Shown here in pieces: positions 1 to 9,586 of a DNA stretch of 40,111 nucleotides. The notes under the pieces were generated by a model. The model had not been told where the DNA came from. It made no database searches and saw nothing but the letters and a program-made list of their open reading frames with translations. The DNA comes from DASPRG01 sp963796125 (GTDB lineage: Bacteria; Nitrospirota; Thermodesulfovibrionia; Thermodesulfovibrionales; SM23-35): NCBI GenBank assembly GCA_963796125.1, contig CAWCKM010000021.1:1-40111 (forward strand), given 5' to 3'. A program made the position numbers and the translations under genes. Positions within the stretch are counted from its first letter, which is position 1. The number at the start of each line of letters is the position of its first letter.

Positions 1-54
1 ACCCGTGTGCAGGTCAAGAATGCGGCCGCCGCTGCGTCGGGGCAGGTCCAATGA
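1..54 (+). CDS. 3' end of upstream gene, probably the RND membrane-fusion subunit
   Basis: Frame 1 is open from the window edge and ends in TGA at 52-54, giving 17 residues (TRVQVKNAAAAASGQVQ). The stop overlaps the ATG of the RND transporter as ATGA, typical of translational coupling inside an operon. RND pumps are usually preceded by their periplasmic adaptor (HlyD/MdtA type), so that identity is inferred from position only; the residues themselves are not diagnostic. Confidence 0.4.
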   Translation, partial: TRVQVKNAAAAASGQVQ

Positions 55-3000
55 ACATTCCCGAGCTCTTCATCCGCCGGCCGGTCATGACCACCCTGGT
101 CATGGCGGGCATCCTGATCTTCGGCATCATGGGCTACCGGCTCCTGCCGGTGAGCGACCTGCCGAACGTGGACTTCCCCACGATCCAGGTGACCGCCAGG
201 CTCCCCGGCGCCAGCCCGGAGACCATGGCCTCGGCGGTGGCGACGCCCCTGGAGAAGCAGTTCTCCACCATCGCCGGCATCGACACCATGACCTCCAGCA
301 GCGTGCTGGGAGCCGCGCAGATCACGCTCCAGTTCGCCCTCGAGCGGAACATCGACGCCGCGGCCCAGGACGTCCAGGCGGCCATCGCCGCGGCCCAGCG
401 CCAACTGCCCGGCGAACATGCCCAGCCCGCCCACCTTCCGGAAGGTGAACCCGGCGGACTCGCCCATCCTCTTCCTGGCCCTGAGCTCGCCGACGCTGCC
501 GCTCTCCGCCGTGGACGAGTACGCCCAGACCCTCATGGCGCAGCGCATCTCCATGGTGAGCGGCGTGGCCCAGGTGCAGGTCTTCGGCTCCCAGAAGTAC
601 GCGGTGCGCGTCCAGCTGGATCCGACGGCGCTGGCCTCGCGCGGGATCGGGATCGACGAGGTGGCGAACGCCATCGCACAGGGGAACGTGAACCTGCCCA
701 CCGGGACTCTCGACGGGCCCCACCAGGCGTTCACCGTGCAGGCCAGCGGGCAGCTCATCGACGCCGCGGCCTACCGCCCCCTGATCGTCACCTACCGCAA
801 CGGCTCTCCCGTGCGCCTGGAGGAGCTCGGCCGGGTCATCGACAGCGTGGAGAACGACAAGGTCGCCGGCTGGCGCAACGACACGCGGGCCATCGTCCTG
901 GCCATCCAGCGCCAGCCGGGCACCAACACGGTCGAGGTGGTGGACGCCATCAAGGCGCTCCTGCCCACCTTCCGCGCCCAGCTGCCGGCCTCGGTGATCC
1001 TGAACATCCTGTACGACCGGTCTCAGTCCATCCGGGAGTCGGTCGGCGACGTGAAGTTCACCCTGCTCCTCACCATGTGCCCTGGTCGTGCTGGTGATCT
1101 TCCTCTTCCTGCGCAACCTCTCCGCCACGGTCATCCCCAGCCTGGCCCTGCCCATGTCGATCGTCGGGACCTTCGCGGTCATGTATCTGCTGGGCTACAG
1201 CCTGGACAACCTCTCGCTCATGGCCCTGACGCTCTCGGTGGGCTTCGTGGTGGACGACGCCATCGTCATGCTCGAGAACATCGTGCGCCACATGGAGATG
1301 GGGAAAGCGGCGTTCGAGGCGGCCCTGAACGGGTCGCGGGAGATCGGCTTCACCATCGTCTCCATGACCCTGTCGCTGGCCGCGGTGTTCATCCCGGTGC
1401 TCTTCATGGGCGGAATCATCGGCCGGCTGTTCCACGAGTTCGCCGTGACGATCAGCGCGGCCATCCTCGTCTCCGGCTTCGTCTCGCTGACCCTCACCCC
1501 CATGCTGTGCAGCCGGTTCCTGCAGCCGCCGGCCGAGGCGCACCACGGCCGCATCTACGCGCTGACCGAGCGGTTCTTCCAGGGCATGCTGTCCACCTAT
1601 CGCTGGACGCTGGAGCGCTGCCTGGCGCACCGCCCTGCCGTCATGGCGGTTCTCGGGCCTCACCCTCGTCGGCCACGGGCGTCCTTTTCGACGTGATCCC
1701 CAAGGGATTCATCCCGAGCGAGGACACCGGGCAGATCATCGCCTTCACGGAGGCGAGCCAGGACATCTCCTTCGACAGCATGGTGCGACACCAGCAGGAG
1801 GTGGCGGCCATCGTCCGCCAGGATCCGAACATCGAGTCCTTCATGTCCAGCGTCGGCGCCGGCGGCGCCAGCGACACGGCAGAACACGGGCCGGATGGGC
1901 ATCATGCTGAAGCCGCGATCGGAACGGAAGCTCTCCGCGGACGAGATCATCCAGGAGCTGCGGCCCAAGCTGGCAACCGTCCCCGGCATCCGCGTGTTCC
2001 TGCAGAACCCGCCCGCTCATTCGGATCGGCGGGCAGCTGACCAAGAGCCTGTACCAGTACACCCTGCAGGGCGCGGACATCGGGGAGCTCTACCGGGTAT
2101 CGCGGGAGGTCCAGGCGAAGATCGCCGCGCTGCCCGGCTTGCAGGACGTCACCAGCGACCTTCAGATCACGAGCCCGCAGGTCAGCGTGGAGATCGACCG
2201 GGACAAGGCCTCGGCCCTCGGCATCACCGCAAACCAGATCGAGAACGCCCTGTACAACGCCTATGGCTCCCGGCAGGTCTCGACGATCTACACGCCGACC
2301 AACCAGTACCAGGTCATCCTGGAGCTGGAGCCCGAGTACCAGCAGGACCCGGCCGCCCTCTCCCTGCTCTACGTCCGCTCCAGCAAGGGCCAGCTGGTTC
2401 CGCTGAACGCCGTGGCCAGCTGAGGCCGGGAATCGGGCCGCTCACCGTCAACCACCTCGGCCAGCTCCCGTCGGTGACGATCTCCTTCAACCTCAAGCCC
2501 GGCGCCTCGCTGGGCGAGGCGGTGACCCAGGTCGAGCGCATCGGACGAACCACCCTGCCGGCCACGATCAGCGCCAGCTTCCAGGGCACCGCCCAGGCCT
2601 TCCAGTCGTCGCTGAAGGGCATGGGACTCCTGCTCGCTCCTGGCGATCCTGGTCATCTACATCGTCCTGGGGATTCTCTACGAGAGCTTCATCCATCCGA
2701 TCACCATTCTGTCGGGTCTTCCCTCGGCGGGCGTCGGCGCCCTGCTCACGCTTGCTGCTCTTCCGCCACGACCTGAACATCTACGCCTTCGTCGGGATCA
2801 TCATGCTGGTCGGCATCGTGAAGAAGAACGCCATCATGATGATCGACTTCGCCCTGCAGGCGGAGGCGAGAGGCAAGACGCCGGCCGAGGCCATCTTCGA
2901 GGGCTGCCTCCTCCGGTTCCGCCCCATCATGATGACCACCATGGCCGCCTTGATGGGCACCCTGCCCATCGCCCTGGGCTCCGGGCAGGGCGCCGAGTCG

Positions 3001-3183
3001 CGCCGCCCCCTGGGCCTGGCCGTGGTCGGCGGCCTGCTGGTCTCCCAGCTCCTGACCCTCTACATCACGCCGGTCATCTACATCTACATGGACTCCGCTC
3101 GCCACTGGCTGCGGCAACGGCATGGCCTGTCGCCTTCGACGCAACGGGACCATCTCTCCGCCGTACGCCCACCGAACCCTTAG
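51..3183 (+). pseudogene. RND multidrug efflux inner-membrane transporter (AcrB/MdtB/MdtC family), broken by multiple frameshifts
   Basis: The pieces together give about 1042 codons, the usual length of a hydrophobe/amphiphile RND pump, a proton-driven trimeric exporter of the inner membrane. Recognisable in order are the N-terminus MNIPELFIRRPVMTTLV, the porter-domain start (NVDFPTIQV), the pore-domain segments, the TM4 motif (GFVVDDAIVMLENI), GVLFDVIPKGFIPSEDTG starting the second half, and the C-terminal GIVKKNAIMMIDFAL. Continuity requires changing frame near 410, 1075, twice near 1660-1680, near 1885, 2020, 2420, 2635 and 2750. By alignment to the expected protein all are +1 insertions except the one near 2420, which is a -1 that also makes a TGA. 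The flanking sequence stays well conserved, so sequencing or assembly error is as likely as true decay. The ATG overlaps the stop of the preceding gene. Substrate cannot be predicted. Confidence 0.88.
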
Positions 3184-3329
3184 CAGGCTGCTGAAAAAGG
3201 CCCATCTGCCGCGTTGGCGACGCTCGCGCGGCGCTGCGACGTACGCGTAAGTACGTCTCGCACCTGCACCCATCCTCCGGATGGGTACCCGGCGCGCCGC
3301 CTTGCATCTGGACCTTTTTGAGCAGCCTG
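3184..3329. repeat. Long imperfect inverted repeat (intergenic hairpin element)
   Basis: Left arm CAGGCTGCTGAAAAAGG (3184-3200) pairs with right arm CCTTTTTGAGCAGCCTG (3313-3329), with one mismatch. Pairing continues imperfectly inward to an inner hairpin around GACGTAC...GTACGTC (about 3238-3258). It begins directly after the stop of the RND gene. From memory, closely similar elements are dispersed in GC-rich genomes such as NC10/Rokubacteria and Deltaproteobacteria; a copy count was not possible here. It may terminate transcription of the RND gene. Confidence 0.7.
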
Positions 3330-3503
3330 AGCGAAAGCGTGTTTTTCAGCATTCTGTAAGGATGCGGGCACAGGGCGGGTTTTGACGTGGGCCAGTTCGA
3401 GTGGATGGTAACGACAGAACCATCAGCGACGCGATCCTACCCCGCGCCAGGCAGCCGTGGTCCAGAGCGATTTGCGAGAACGCGGGAAAACACCAGGCGG
3501 GGA

Positions 3504-3942
3504 CTATTCTGCCCAGTCCAGTCGCGGCAGGTTATATGGTCCATCGGCGAGACCGCCGACGAACACCCAGAAGGGGACCTGCTCGCCCGCCCACCAGCGG
3601 GCGGTGTGGCGGAGCACCTCCAGGGTCGTCGCGAACGTCTCCGGCGCGCTCGCGGCAAGGCCCTCGCAATTCTCCAGCACCACGACGTACCCCGGCGCCG
3701 GCCGCCACGAGAGATCCGTGAGACAATCCTGGAGGGCATCCCAGTTGTGGCCGAACCAGTCGGGCAATTCGAGCGCCTTCGCGAGCGCGGCAAGGAGACT
3801 CCGCCTTGCTCCGGACCTTCGCCAGGTCAACTCGCCAGACGGCATAATCGGTCGCGGAGACCTGGGACACCCACGCTGCCGTCTCGGGCAAGCGATATAC
3901 ACCCGAGCGGGCGGGATCGCGGAGGAGATCGTTGGGCGTCAT
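3504..3942 (-). CDS. Barstar-family ribonuclease inhibitor (one +1 frameshift)
   Basis: Barstar-family proteins bind and block guanyl-specific RNases in the cytoplasm, protecting the producer. The diagnostic core is in the second half: LELPDWFGHNWDALQDCL, then LSWRPAPGYVVVLEN, then an aromatic-rich end (VPFWVFVGG). The first about 47 residues lie in one frame (MTPNDLLRDPARSGVYRL...VWRVDLAKVRSK) and the barstar core in another. Removing one C of a CC pair near 3804 joins them into about 145 residues. The ATG overlaps the stop of the upstream RNase gene as ATGA, so toxin and inhibitor are probably co-translated. The frameshift matches the insertion errors seen in the neighbouring RND gene. Confidence 0.82.
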
Positions 3943-4295
3943 TCGCGGATCCGTCGAAACGTGTTGTAGTGATCGCCGGTGTAATAATACTCCCCCGACC
4001 CTCCCGCGATGATCCGCCGCGCCCCGCGGTCGCGCGCGCCGGGCGTCGGCACGGTGTACTCGCGATAGTAGCCGCTCGATTGCACCGGCAGGCGTCGTTC
4101 GCGGTTGCCGAACACGATCCCGTCCCGCTTGTAGGGGAACGGGCCGCCCTGCCTGATCAGCGCCAGCGTCTCGCGCGCCTCCCGCGGCAACTCCTCGACG
4201 CGGACGACCGTCGGCTCGTCCACGCCGCGACGGCGCGCCTGGGCGGGCGTGACGACGGCCAGCAGGATGGTCGGCAGGAGGAACGGCCAGCCCAA
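3939..4295 (-). CDS. Secreted guanyl-specific ribonuclease (RNase Sa / barnase-like, N1/T1 family)
   Basis: This 118-residue protein has an N-terminal hydrophobic signal (FLLPTILLAVV, cleavage likely after PAQA) followed by a mature domain very like Streptomyces RNase Sa: LPREARETLALI, GGPFPYKRDGIVFGNRE, GYYREYTVPTPGARDRG, RRIIAG and YYTGDHYNTF. The presumed catalytic Glu (REYTV), Arg (ARRII) and His (GDHY) are all present. The family cleaves RNA after guanosine. The start taken is TTG, placed just before the signal peptide without a clear ribosome site, so the exact start is uncertain. The gene lies 28 bases after the hydrolase stop and overlaps the barstar gene by 4 bases. The pair suggests a secreted RNase toxin or scavenging enzyme plus immunity. 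Confidence 0.85.
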   Translation of the reverse strand: MGWPFLLPTILLAVVTPAQARRRGVDEPTVVRVEELPREARETLALIRQGGPFPYKRDGIVFGNRERRLPVQSSGYYREYTVPTPGARDRGARRIIAGGSGEYYYTGDHYNTFRRIRE

Positions 4296-4323
4296 GGGTC
4301 GCGCCCGACGTCCGCAGCCGCGT

Positions 4324-4548
4324 TCACCGCGACCTTCGCCTGCCGCGGAGCAGCAGGATGCGGCGGACCTCCTCGATGGCCTCCGGTGCCCACTGCACGG
4401 AATGGTCCGATCGGACCACGAGCTCCGACTCCACCCCGTCGATGTGGGCGCTGGCGTACTTCACCACGCCGTCGTCACCCTCCTCCACCGGTCCGTACCC
4501 TTGACGGCGATGATCGAGTGTGCGTGGACGCCAGGCGCGATGGGAGTC
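4324..4548 (-). pseudogene. C-terminal fragment of an alpha/beta-fold hydrolase, cut at the compositional junction
   Basis: Read on the minus strand, one frame gives TPIAPGVHAHSIIAVKG and the next gives PVEEGDDGVVKYASAHIDG, ESELVVRSDHSVQ and AIEEVRRILLL. I recognise this as the C-terminal part of a GC-rich lipase-like alpha/beta hydrolase, with the catalytic His probably in RSDHSVQ. A one-base deletion (CC where CCC is expected, near 4493) separates the two frames. Everything upstream of TPIAPG is missing because the DNA changes abruptly to AT-rich sequence encoding the end of an antitoxin. The fragment is probably not a functional gene here. Confidence 0.65.
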
Positions 4549-4815
4549 GTAAGTCTTTTTCTCCAGTTGCTTTCTGGATTCTTTAAAAACCTCATCTGCC
4601 CGAAGACCTGTTTTCAGAAAAATCTCTCTCGCCTCCATTATTTTCCTGTAGCCTTCTATTCTCCTGGAGCGTTGATATTCGTCATAGGGAACAATGACTG
4701 CCACGGGCTTCCCCCTGCGGGTCACGACAATGTTCTCTTTTTTCCTGGAGGCTTCGTCTATCAGGCGGCTGAAACCCTTCTTTCCTTCAGCAATACTTAC
4801 AGTTGGAGCTTTCAT
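4324..4815 (-). CDS. Phd/YefM-family antitoxin, frame running into a foreign hydrolase tail
   Basis: The first about 88 residues are a typical Phd/YefM antitoxin: MKAPTVSIAEGKKGFSRLI, then ENIVVTRRGKPVAVIVPYDEY, then a charged C-terminal helix ending RKQLEKK. Such proteins neutralise a RelE/Doc/VapC-type toxin and repress their own operon. The start has a perfect AGGAGG 6 bases upstream of ATG and a consensus promoter behind it. After about residue 89 (position 4548) the frame enters GC-rich DNA coding in another register for an alpha/beta hydrolase, so the 163-residue product is artificial or a recent fusion. The partner toxin expected downstream is absent, presumably lost at the junction. 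Confidence 0.75.
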   Translation of the reverse strand: MKAPTVSIAEGKKGFSRLIDEASRKKENIVVTRRGKPVAVIVPYDEYQRSRRIEGYRKIMEAREIFLKTGLRADEVFKESRKQLEKKTYDSHRAWRPRTLDHRRQGYGPVEEGDDGVVKYASAHIDGVESELVVRSDHSVQWAPEAIEEVRRILLLRGRRRSR

Positions 4816-4830
4816 ATGTCCTCCTAATTA

Positions 4831-4877
4831 GTCATTAATGATGACCAATTATAAAGACTACATTAATGATTTGTCAA
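4831..4877 (-). promoter_or_regulatory. Sigma-70 promoter and palindromic operator of the Phd/YefM antitoxin
   Basis: On the minus strand, TTGACA (4872-4877) and TATAAT (4848-4853) are separated by 18 bases. The palindrome TCATTAATGA (4832-4841) lies between the -10 box and the start codon, and a near copy (ATCATTAATGT, 4860-4870) lies in the spacer. Two sites around a promoter fit antitoxin autorepression; operator function is inferred. Confidence 0.65.
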
Positions 4878-4914
4878 GATGATTTCATAAATGATAGGGC
4901 AGCTACCCGGGGAG

Positions 4915-5104
4915 AGGGAGACCGTCCAGCCTTCATAACCCCACCTCGCCTCCCCTTATCTTAAGGGGAGGTACAGAGGTTTTCCCTCTCTTAGATTAAG
5001 AGAGGGTGAGGGTGAGTTAACGGAATTAAAATAACCCCTCCTAACCTCCCCTTATTTTAAGAGGAGGGATGAGAGGAAAAAAAGAGGAGATTTCCTCTCT
5101 TAGG
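4915..5104. repeat. Cluster of C/G-rich intergenic hairpin repeats (family B)
   Basis: At least three hairpins of the type CTCCCCTTATnTTAAGnGGAG follow each other (about 4950-4972, 4985-5006, 5052-5070 and 5090-5112). They are variants of the CCTCCCC...GGGGAGG repeats found at many other intergenic positions here (around 10410-10520, 12139-12270, 12376-12420, 16632-16680, 37464-37642). The interval separates the minus-strand antitoxin from the end of the Aas-like gene; nothing else is evident in it. Confidence 0.7.
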
Positions 5105-7739
5105 TTAAGAGGGGGAAGAAGGAGTTATCATCTTTAAAATATCTTCTCTTAACTTCCAAACAATCCACTCATAATCATCCATACCTGACGGTTTTTCGGA
5201 GAAGTCTATTTCTTTGGGATAAATCGGTTTTCCGAAGGTAACCTTTATCTTTTTCAACTTAGGCCAGATTGCACCTCGTGGAAGTACTTCAAAAGTTCCT
5301 TCGATCAACGTCGGCACAAAAGGGACATGCAGTTCCTTTGAGAGTATTCCCACACCTTTCTTGAAGGGCAGGAGTTTACCATCAAAAGTTCTGCCGCCTT
5401 CAGGAAAGAGGCACAATGCCTTCTTGTTGCTTAATACGTATCCGGAGATCAGAAGCGCCCTTTTCAGATATATCTCAGGATCAATCGGAATCACATGGGC
5501 CAATCGTGCGAAACGTGAAGTGAACCAGTTAGTGAAATATTTCTGGAAGCCAAGAAAGTAAAGGCTCATATATGTCTTTGTGGGAACAACCGTTCCTATC
5601 ACAAAACCATCAATATTGCTTGCATGATTGGGAGTAATGATATAGGGCAGGGCGGGAATATTTTCGATACCCTTAACTTCTAATTTGAAAAGAACCTTCC
5701 CTACAGTCTTTAGGAAATTCAGGGCAAGAATGATAAACAATTTTGTGAAGGGTCCCTGGACAAGACCGACTGCCCTCTGATCCTCTGCCGAAGGTTCAGT
5801 CTTGAAAAACTCTTTCCACTCCTTTGGAACCTCAGTACCAAATTCCTTCACTGAACCCTCCTGAAATTTCGCAACTTTCTGTATCATGTCTTTGACACTG
5901 TGAATGTCAGTCATGAATGTATCCGGCAGCTCGATTGAGAGGGCACTGCTCAGGGCAACAATCAACTCGACCCGCGCCATGGAATCAATCCCGAGATCAA
6001 GTTCAAGGTTATGATCAATCCGGATTGGCCTTTTCTCTGAGATTCTTTCCAGAGAAGCTACAACCATTTTTCCTGCAGGACTCTTAAGGATTTCTCTTTC
6101 CTCCCCTGATATTTCACTTTCCTTTTCTACAACTTTTCCTGACACAATGTCCTTTATTACATATCTCTTTAATTTCCCTAAAGTAGTCCTGGGGAGTGTA
6201 TGTTGATAGACCTCGTATCCCATAATTCTCTTGTATGGAGCAATCTTAGATGAGAGGGAATTGATCTGCCATTTCACTGCTTCGTTGAAATTCGATATGT
6301 TTTTTTCTTTCATGTATTCGATGTTGGGAACGATTACAGCCTTCAGTACATCGGCGATGCCCTGTGTCTTCCCTTCGCCGAATACACATATCTCCTTTAT
6401 GAGAGGACTCTGGAGGTAATGCTTTTCAATTTCTTCCGGGTAGATATTCTTGCCGGAAGAAAGAACAATAACCTCCTTTGTCCTTCCTGTTATATATAAG
6501 TATCCGTCCTTGTCGACATAGCCGAGATCCCCCGTAAGAAACCAGCCGTCCTTCATAACCTTATCTGTTTCTTCCTGGTTCCTGTAATATCCCTTCATAA
6601 CATTCGGGCCTCTTACAGCTATTTCCCCGGTTCCCTCCTCATTTGGGTCATTTATTTTTATCTCCACTTCAGACAAGGGCAATCCTACTGAGCCTCTCTT
6701 GAAACGGTTCGGCGGATTGAAACTGATCACTGGTGATGTCTCTGTCAGCCCATATCCCTCAAGGATTGTAAATCCGAGAGCTTCTAAATCCTGAGAAACT
6801 TTCGGGTCAAGTTTTGCGCCGCCGCTTACAAAAAACCTGAACCGTTTCCCAAATCGTTTGTGTATGGAAGAAAAGATTATTTTCCCGGTATTTATTCTTA
6901 ATGTATCCCTGAGAAACCCGGACAATCTCAGTAAAGACAAAACAATCCACTTGAAAGGCGGGGTTACCTTGCTTATGCCGTCGATCATTCCACGCCTGAA
7001 CATGGCAAAGAGTTGAGGTACGCCAACAAGGGCTGTTACATTTTTCTCAGCCATTGTTTTCAAAATGTCAGGACCCTTGAGGCTCTGAAGATATACGACC
7101 TTTGCACCGATTATGATTGGTCCGAGGAAGTTAACCATGAAAGGATAGGAATGATGAAGTGGAAGGATTGAAAGAAGGCAATCCACGTTCATCAATAATG
7201 TTCGCCTTTTGAACACTCCGGACATTCGAAAGAAAATTCCTGTGCGTGAGCACCACCCCTTTTGGCTTTCCTGTAGTACCTGATGTATAAATCAGAGAAG
7301 CGATGTCTTCAGGATCTATGGAGGGAAAAGAATCGATATGGGGGTATTTAATTATTTCTGAGAATACATCACTATCGATGTTTATCGCTTCGATTGCAGT
7401 TTCATTAATTTTTGTTGTCTTCTCAGATACAAAAATAGCCTTGCTCTCAGAATCTTCAAGGAGATTTCTAACCTCTTCAGCACTTAATTGAATATCTATC
7501 GGAACAGCAGCGGCGCCAAGGAATGATATGCCAAGGTAAACAATTCCCCATTCCGGTCGTCCTTCCAATAAAATTGCAACTCTGTCTCCTTTTTTTACAC
7601 CTCTGTTAAAAAGGAAGGATGCTATAGATTTCGATGAAGAGAGGATCTCTTCATAAGAGTATCCTTTCCCCTCCATCTCAAGTGGGATAGATTTTAGATG
7701 ACTCTTGGCTATTTCTTCAAATGCCTGCGGAATATTCAT
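5105..7739 (-). CDS. Acyl-ACP/CoA synthetase - acyl carrier - PlsC acyltransferase fusion (Aas-like), one frameshift
   Basis: This is a three-domain protein of about 877 residues. The N-terminal AMP-binding domain has the P-loop YTSGTTGKPKGVVLTH, LPLHHSYPF, GYGLTETSPVISFN, WFLTGDLGYVDKDGYLYITG and SSGKNIYPEEIE. A carrier domain follows with LDLGIDSMARVEL, the phosphopantetheine Ser. The C-terminal PlsC-type domain has NHASNIDG (NHx4D) and LFPEGGRTFDG. It probably activates fatty acids and esterifies lysophospholipid at the inner membrane, as E. coli Aas does, but with a built-in carrier. The reading frame breaks near 7195: IIDE continues as VDCLLSILPLHH only if one base is removed. The total length (878 codons plus 1 base) agrees with a single +1 insertion, so error is likely. 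The start ATG at 7739 lacks a strong ribosome site. Confidence 0.86.
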
Positions 7740-8347
7740 AGCGAATCTTGTTCCGGATAATTGTCATCACTCTGGAAAAGAGGGGTCAGGGGAGATTTTA
7801 AGAATCACAAAGACACCATATTTTTTCAAGATACCCTGTATATTCTCAGATACTTCTCGATCAGAAAACCGTGAGGTCTCTCAACCCTATGTTTTTCACG
7901 TATACATCTCTGAATCTGGGATTGCTCTTCCTAATCAAGGTCACTGTTCTGTTGTCCTCTCATATTCGATCAGTTTTTCGCTGATAATGCACAAGCATTT
8001 GCCAATTGGACAATAGACAAGTCAAGATGCAAATGATATTGTCTTTTGCCTGTGAAACAGCGAGGGTGAAGATCCCTTCAATGTGCTCAATCTTCCTTTT
8101 AGATCATCTGTTCTCCTACATAAAAGGTCGGTCTCAGCTTCAGCCATAATGTTTACTGCAGAACGTTAATCTTCATGAAGACGCCATTATGACATTCTGG
8201 TTGTAACGCAGCATTGTTCTGTTTAAATCCCCCTCACCCCGCTTTTCCAAGAGGTTGGACAATCAGAATGGCAGAATTAAGTATCTTAAATAGCTTTCAA
8301 GATATTTAAGGCTTAATACGCATATTCATAGACCTTATAAATAATCA
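7740..8347. repeat. Gene-free interval with two dispersed repeats
   Basis: No supported gene lies in these about 600 bases. Positions about 7771-7915 resemble 37464-37585: both have GGAAAAGAGGGG, GGGGAGATTTTAAGAATCAC, a TTTTTTCAAGA block and ATCAGAAAACC in the same order. Positions about 8200-8265 resemble 12350-12415: TGTAACG(C/T)AGCAT(T/C)GTTC, then TTTAAATCCCCCTCACCCC and a C/G-rich hairpin. The remainder shows no recognisable signal. The regulatory region of the Aas-like gene must lie at its left end. Confidence 0.6.
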
Positions 8348-9571
8348 TTACTTAACATTCGGGCCGCCGCCTCTGACAGATTTAAGAATAAGCATACCAA
8401 TAAGAAAGAAAAAAACTAATGAGAAAATTGCAGGCCTCTGACTGCCAAACATACTTGATACCTGGCCAAAGACAAGAGGACCGGCTATTGCAGATGACTT
8501 TCCAACAAGGGAATATACACCAAAATATTCTGCCTCTTTTTCTTTTGGGATAAACTGGGCGTAGAAAGCTCTCGTGGCAGCCTGAACTGTACCTACTCCA
8601 AGACCTGCAAATGATGCCAGTAACCAAAACTGTGTCTTCGTCTGGATAAAAAAGGCTACAGTGGAAACGGAAGTCCACATGAGGAGAGATATAATTACTA
8701 CTCTCTTGGGTCCCCAGGTATCAATTGGTTTTGCCATTACAAAAGCACCAATGAGTGCAGAGATCTGCACGACCAGATAAATGGCAATTAATTCCTGGGG
8801 TTTAAAACCGAGGGTGGTGGCAGCGAATATGCTTGAGAATACGATGACTGTATTCACCCCATCCTCATAAATGAGATATGAGAGGAGAAACTTTCTCGCC
8901 TCTTTTCGTCCCCATATTTCCTTTAATGTCTCCATCGTCTGTTTTGCTCCTCTCATTCCTGCCTGTATTACTGAGACCTTACCTTTCATGTCTGATGGAA
9001 GAAAGAGAAAAGCCGGCAATGAAAAAAATGCAAAAAATGCAGCGACCATAAGCCACGTTGCCTCAAACTGACCTCTTGTTACCAGGGGAAGAGCAAAAAG
9101 GAGGGAAAGGATAGAACCCGCATAACCTGTACCAAACCCCCATGCTGAAACTCGTCCCTGGTATTCAGGGGGAGCGATGCGGGGAAGGAATGAGTTATAA
9201 AAAACAAGACCTCCTTCCATGCCAAGATTGGCTAACGCTATGAGTGCAAATCCTTCGAATATCATATCCTTATGCAGTATCGAAAGACATGCTATAGCTC
9301 CAATGCTTATTGCTGTATAAAAAAACAGGAGCTTCTTCTTTATGCCACCGTAATCAGCAATTCCTCCCAGGAAAGGGGAGCTCAATGCTACAACAGCCAT
9401 GCTAAAAGAAATAGCTCTTCCCCACCAGAGATCACCGAGACCTGCTTCATTCCCAACGATAGAGCTTACATAGTAGACAGGAAAAACAACAGATACTATC
9501 ACAGCAGAATAGCTTGAATTTGCAAAGTCAAAAAACACCCAGCTTATGATATGTTTCTTATTCAGCTTCAT
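8348..9571 (-). CDS. MFS transporter, UMF1 / Atg22-like family
   Basis: A 407-residue hydrophobic protein with about 11-12 predicted membrane segments. The N-terminus WVFFDFANSSYSAVIVSVVFPVYY (read in two overlapping parts) is the hallmark of the UMF1/Atg22-like branch of the major facilitator superfamily. It also has GGIADYGGIKKK in the loop after TM2 and GRVSAWGFGTGYAGS in the middle of the N-terminal half. Fungal Atg22 exports amino acids from vacuoles; the bacterial substrate is unknown. It follows the YihY-like gene by 15 bases on the same strand, so the two are probably co-transcribed. No frame breaks are seen. Confidence 0.85.
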   Translation of the reverse strand: MKLNKKHIISWVFFDFANSSYSAVIVSVVFPVYYVSSIVGNEAGLGDLWWGRAISFSMAVVALSSPFLGGIADYGGIKKKLLFFYTAISIGAIACLSILHKDMIFEGFALIALANLGMEGGLVFYNSFLPRIAPPEYQGRVSAWGFGTGYAGSILSLLFALPLVTRGQFEATWLMVAAFFAFFSLPAFLFLPSDMKGKVSVIQAGMRGAKQTMETLKEIWGRKEARKFLLSYLIYEDGVNTVIVFSSIFAATTLGFKPQELIAIYLVVQISALIGAFVMAKPIDTWGPKRVVIISLLMWTSVSTVAFFIQTKTQFWLLASFAGLGVGTVQAATRAFYAQFIPKEKEAEYFGVYSLVGKSSAIAGPLVFGQVSSMFGSQRPAIFSLVFFFLIGMLILKSVRGGGPNVK

Positions 9572-9586
9572 ATATCAGGTAACAAA

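Noticed and set aside
2421..2423. In-frame TGA in the RND gene as a selenocysteine codon
   Set aside because: The reading frame changes there (the expected protein resumes in another frame) and no SECIS-like hairpin follows; it is a one-base deletion.
16..2776. Long overlapping open frames on both strands across the GC-rich block
   Set aside because: They are GC-rich third-position shadows with Arg/Gly/Pro-rich low-complexity products; only the RND segments show family motifs.
3387..4586. Long plus-strand open frame of about 400 codons opposite the RNase and barstar genes
   Set aside because: Arg/Pro-rich composition without motifs, and the minus strand in the same place encodes two clearly recognisable families.
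7705..8016. Plus-strand open frame of about 100 codons in the gap after the Aas-like gene
   Set aside because: No ribosome site, no recognisable motifs, and most of it is the dispersed repeat shared with 37464-37585.
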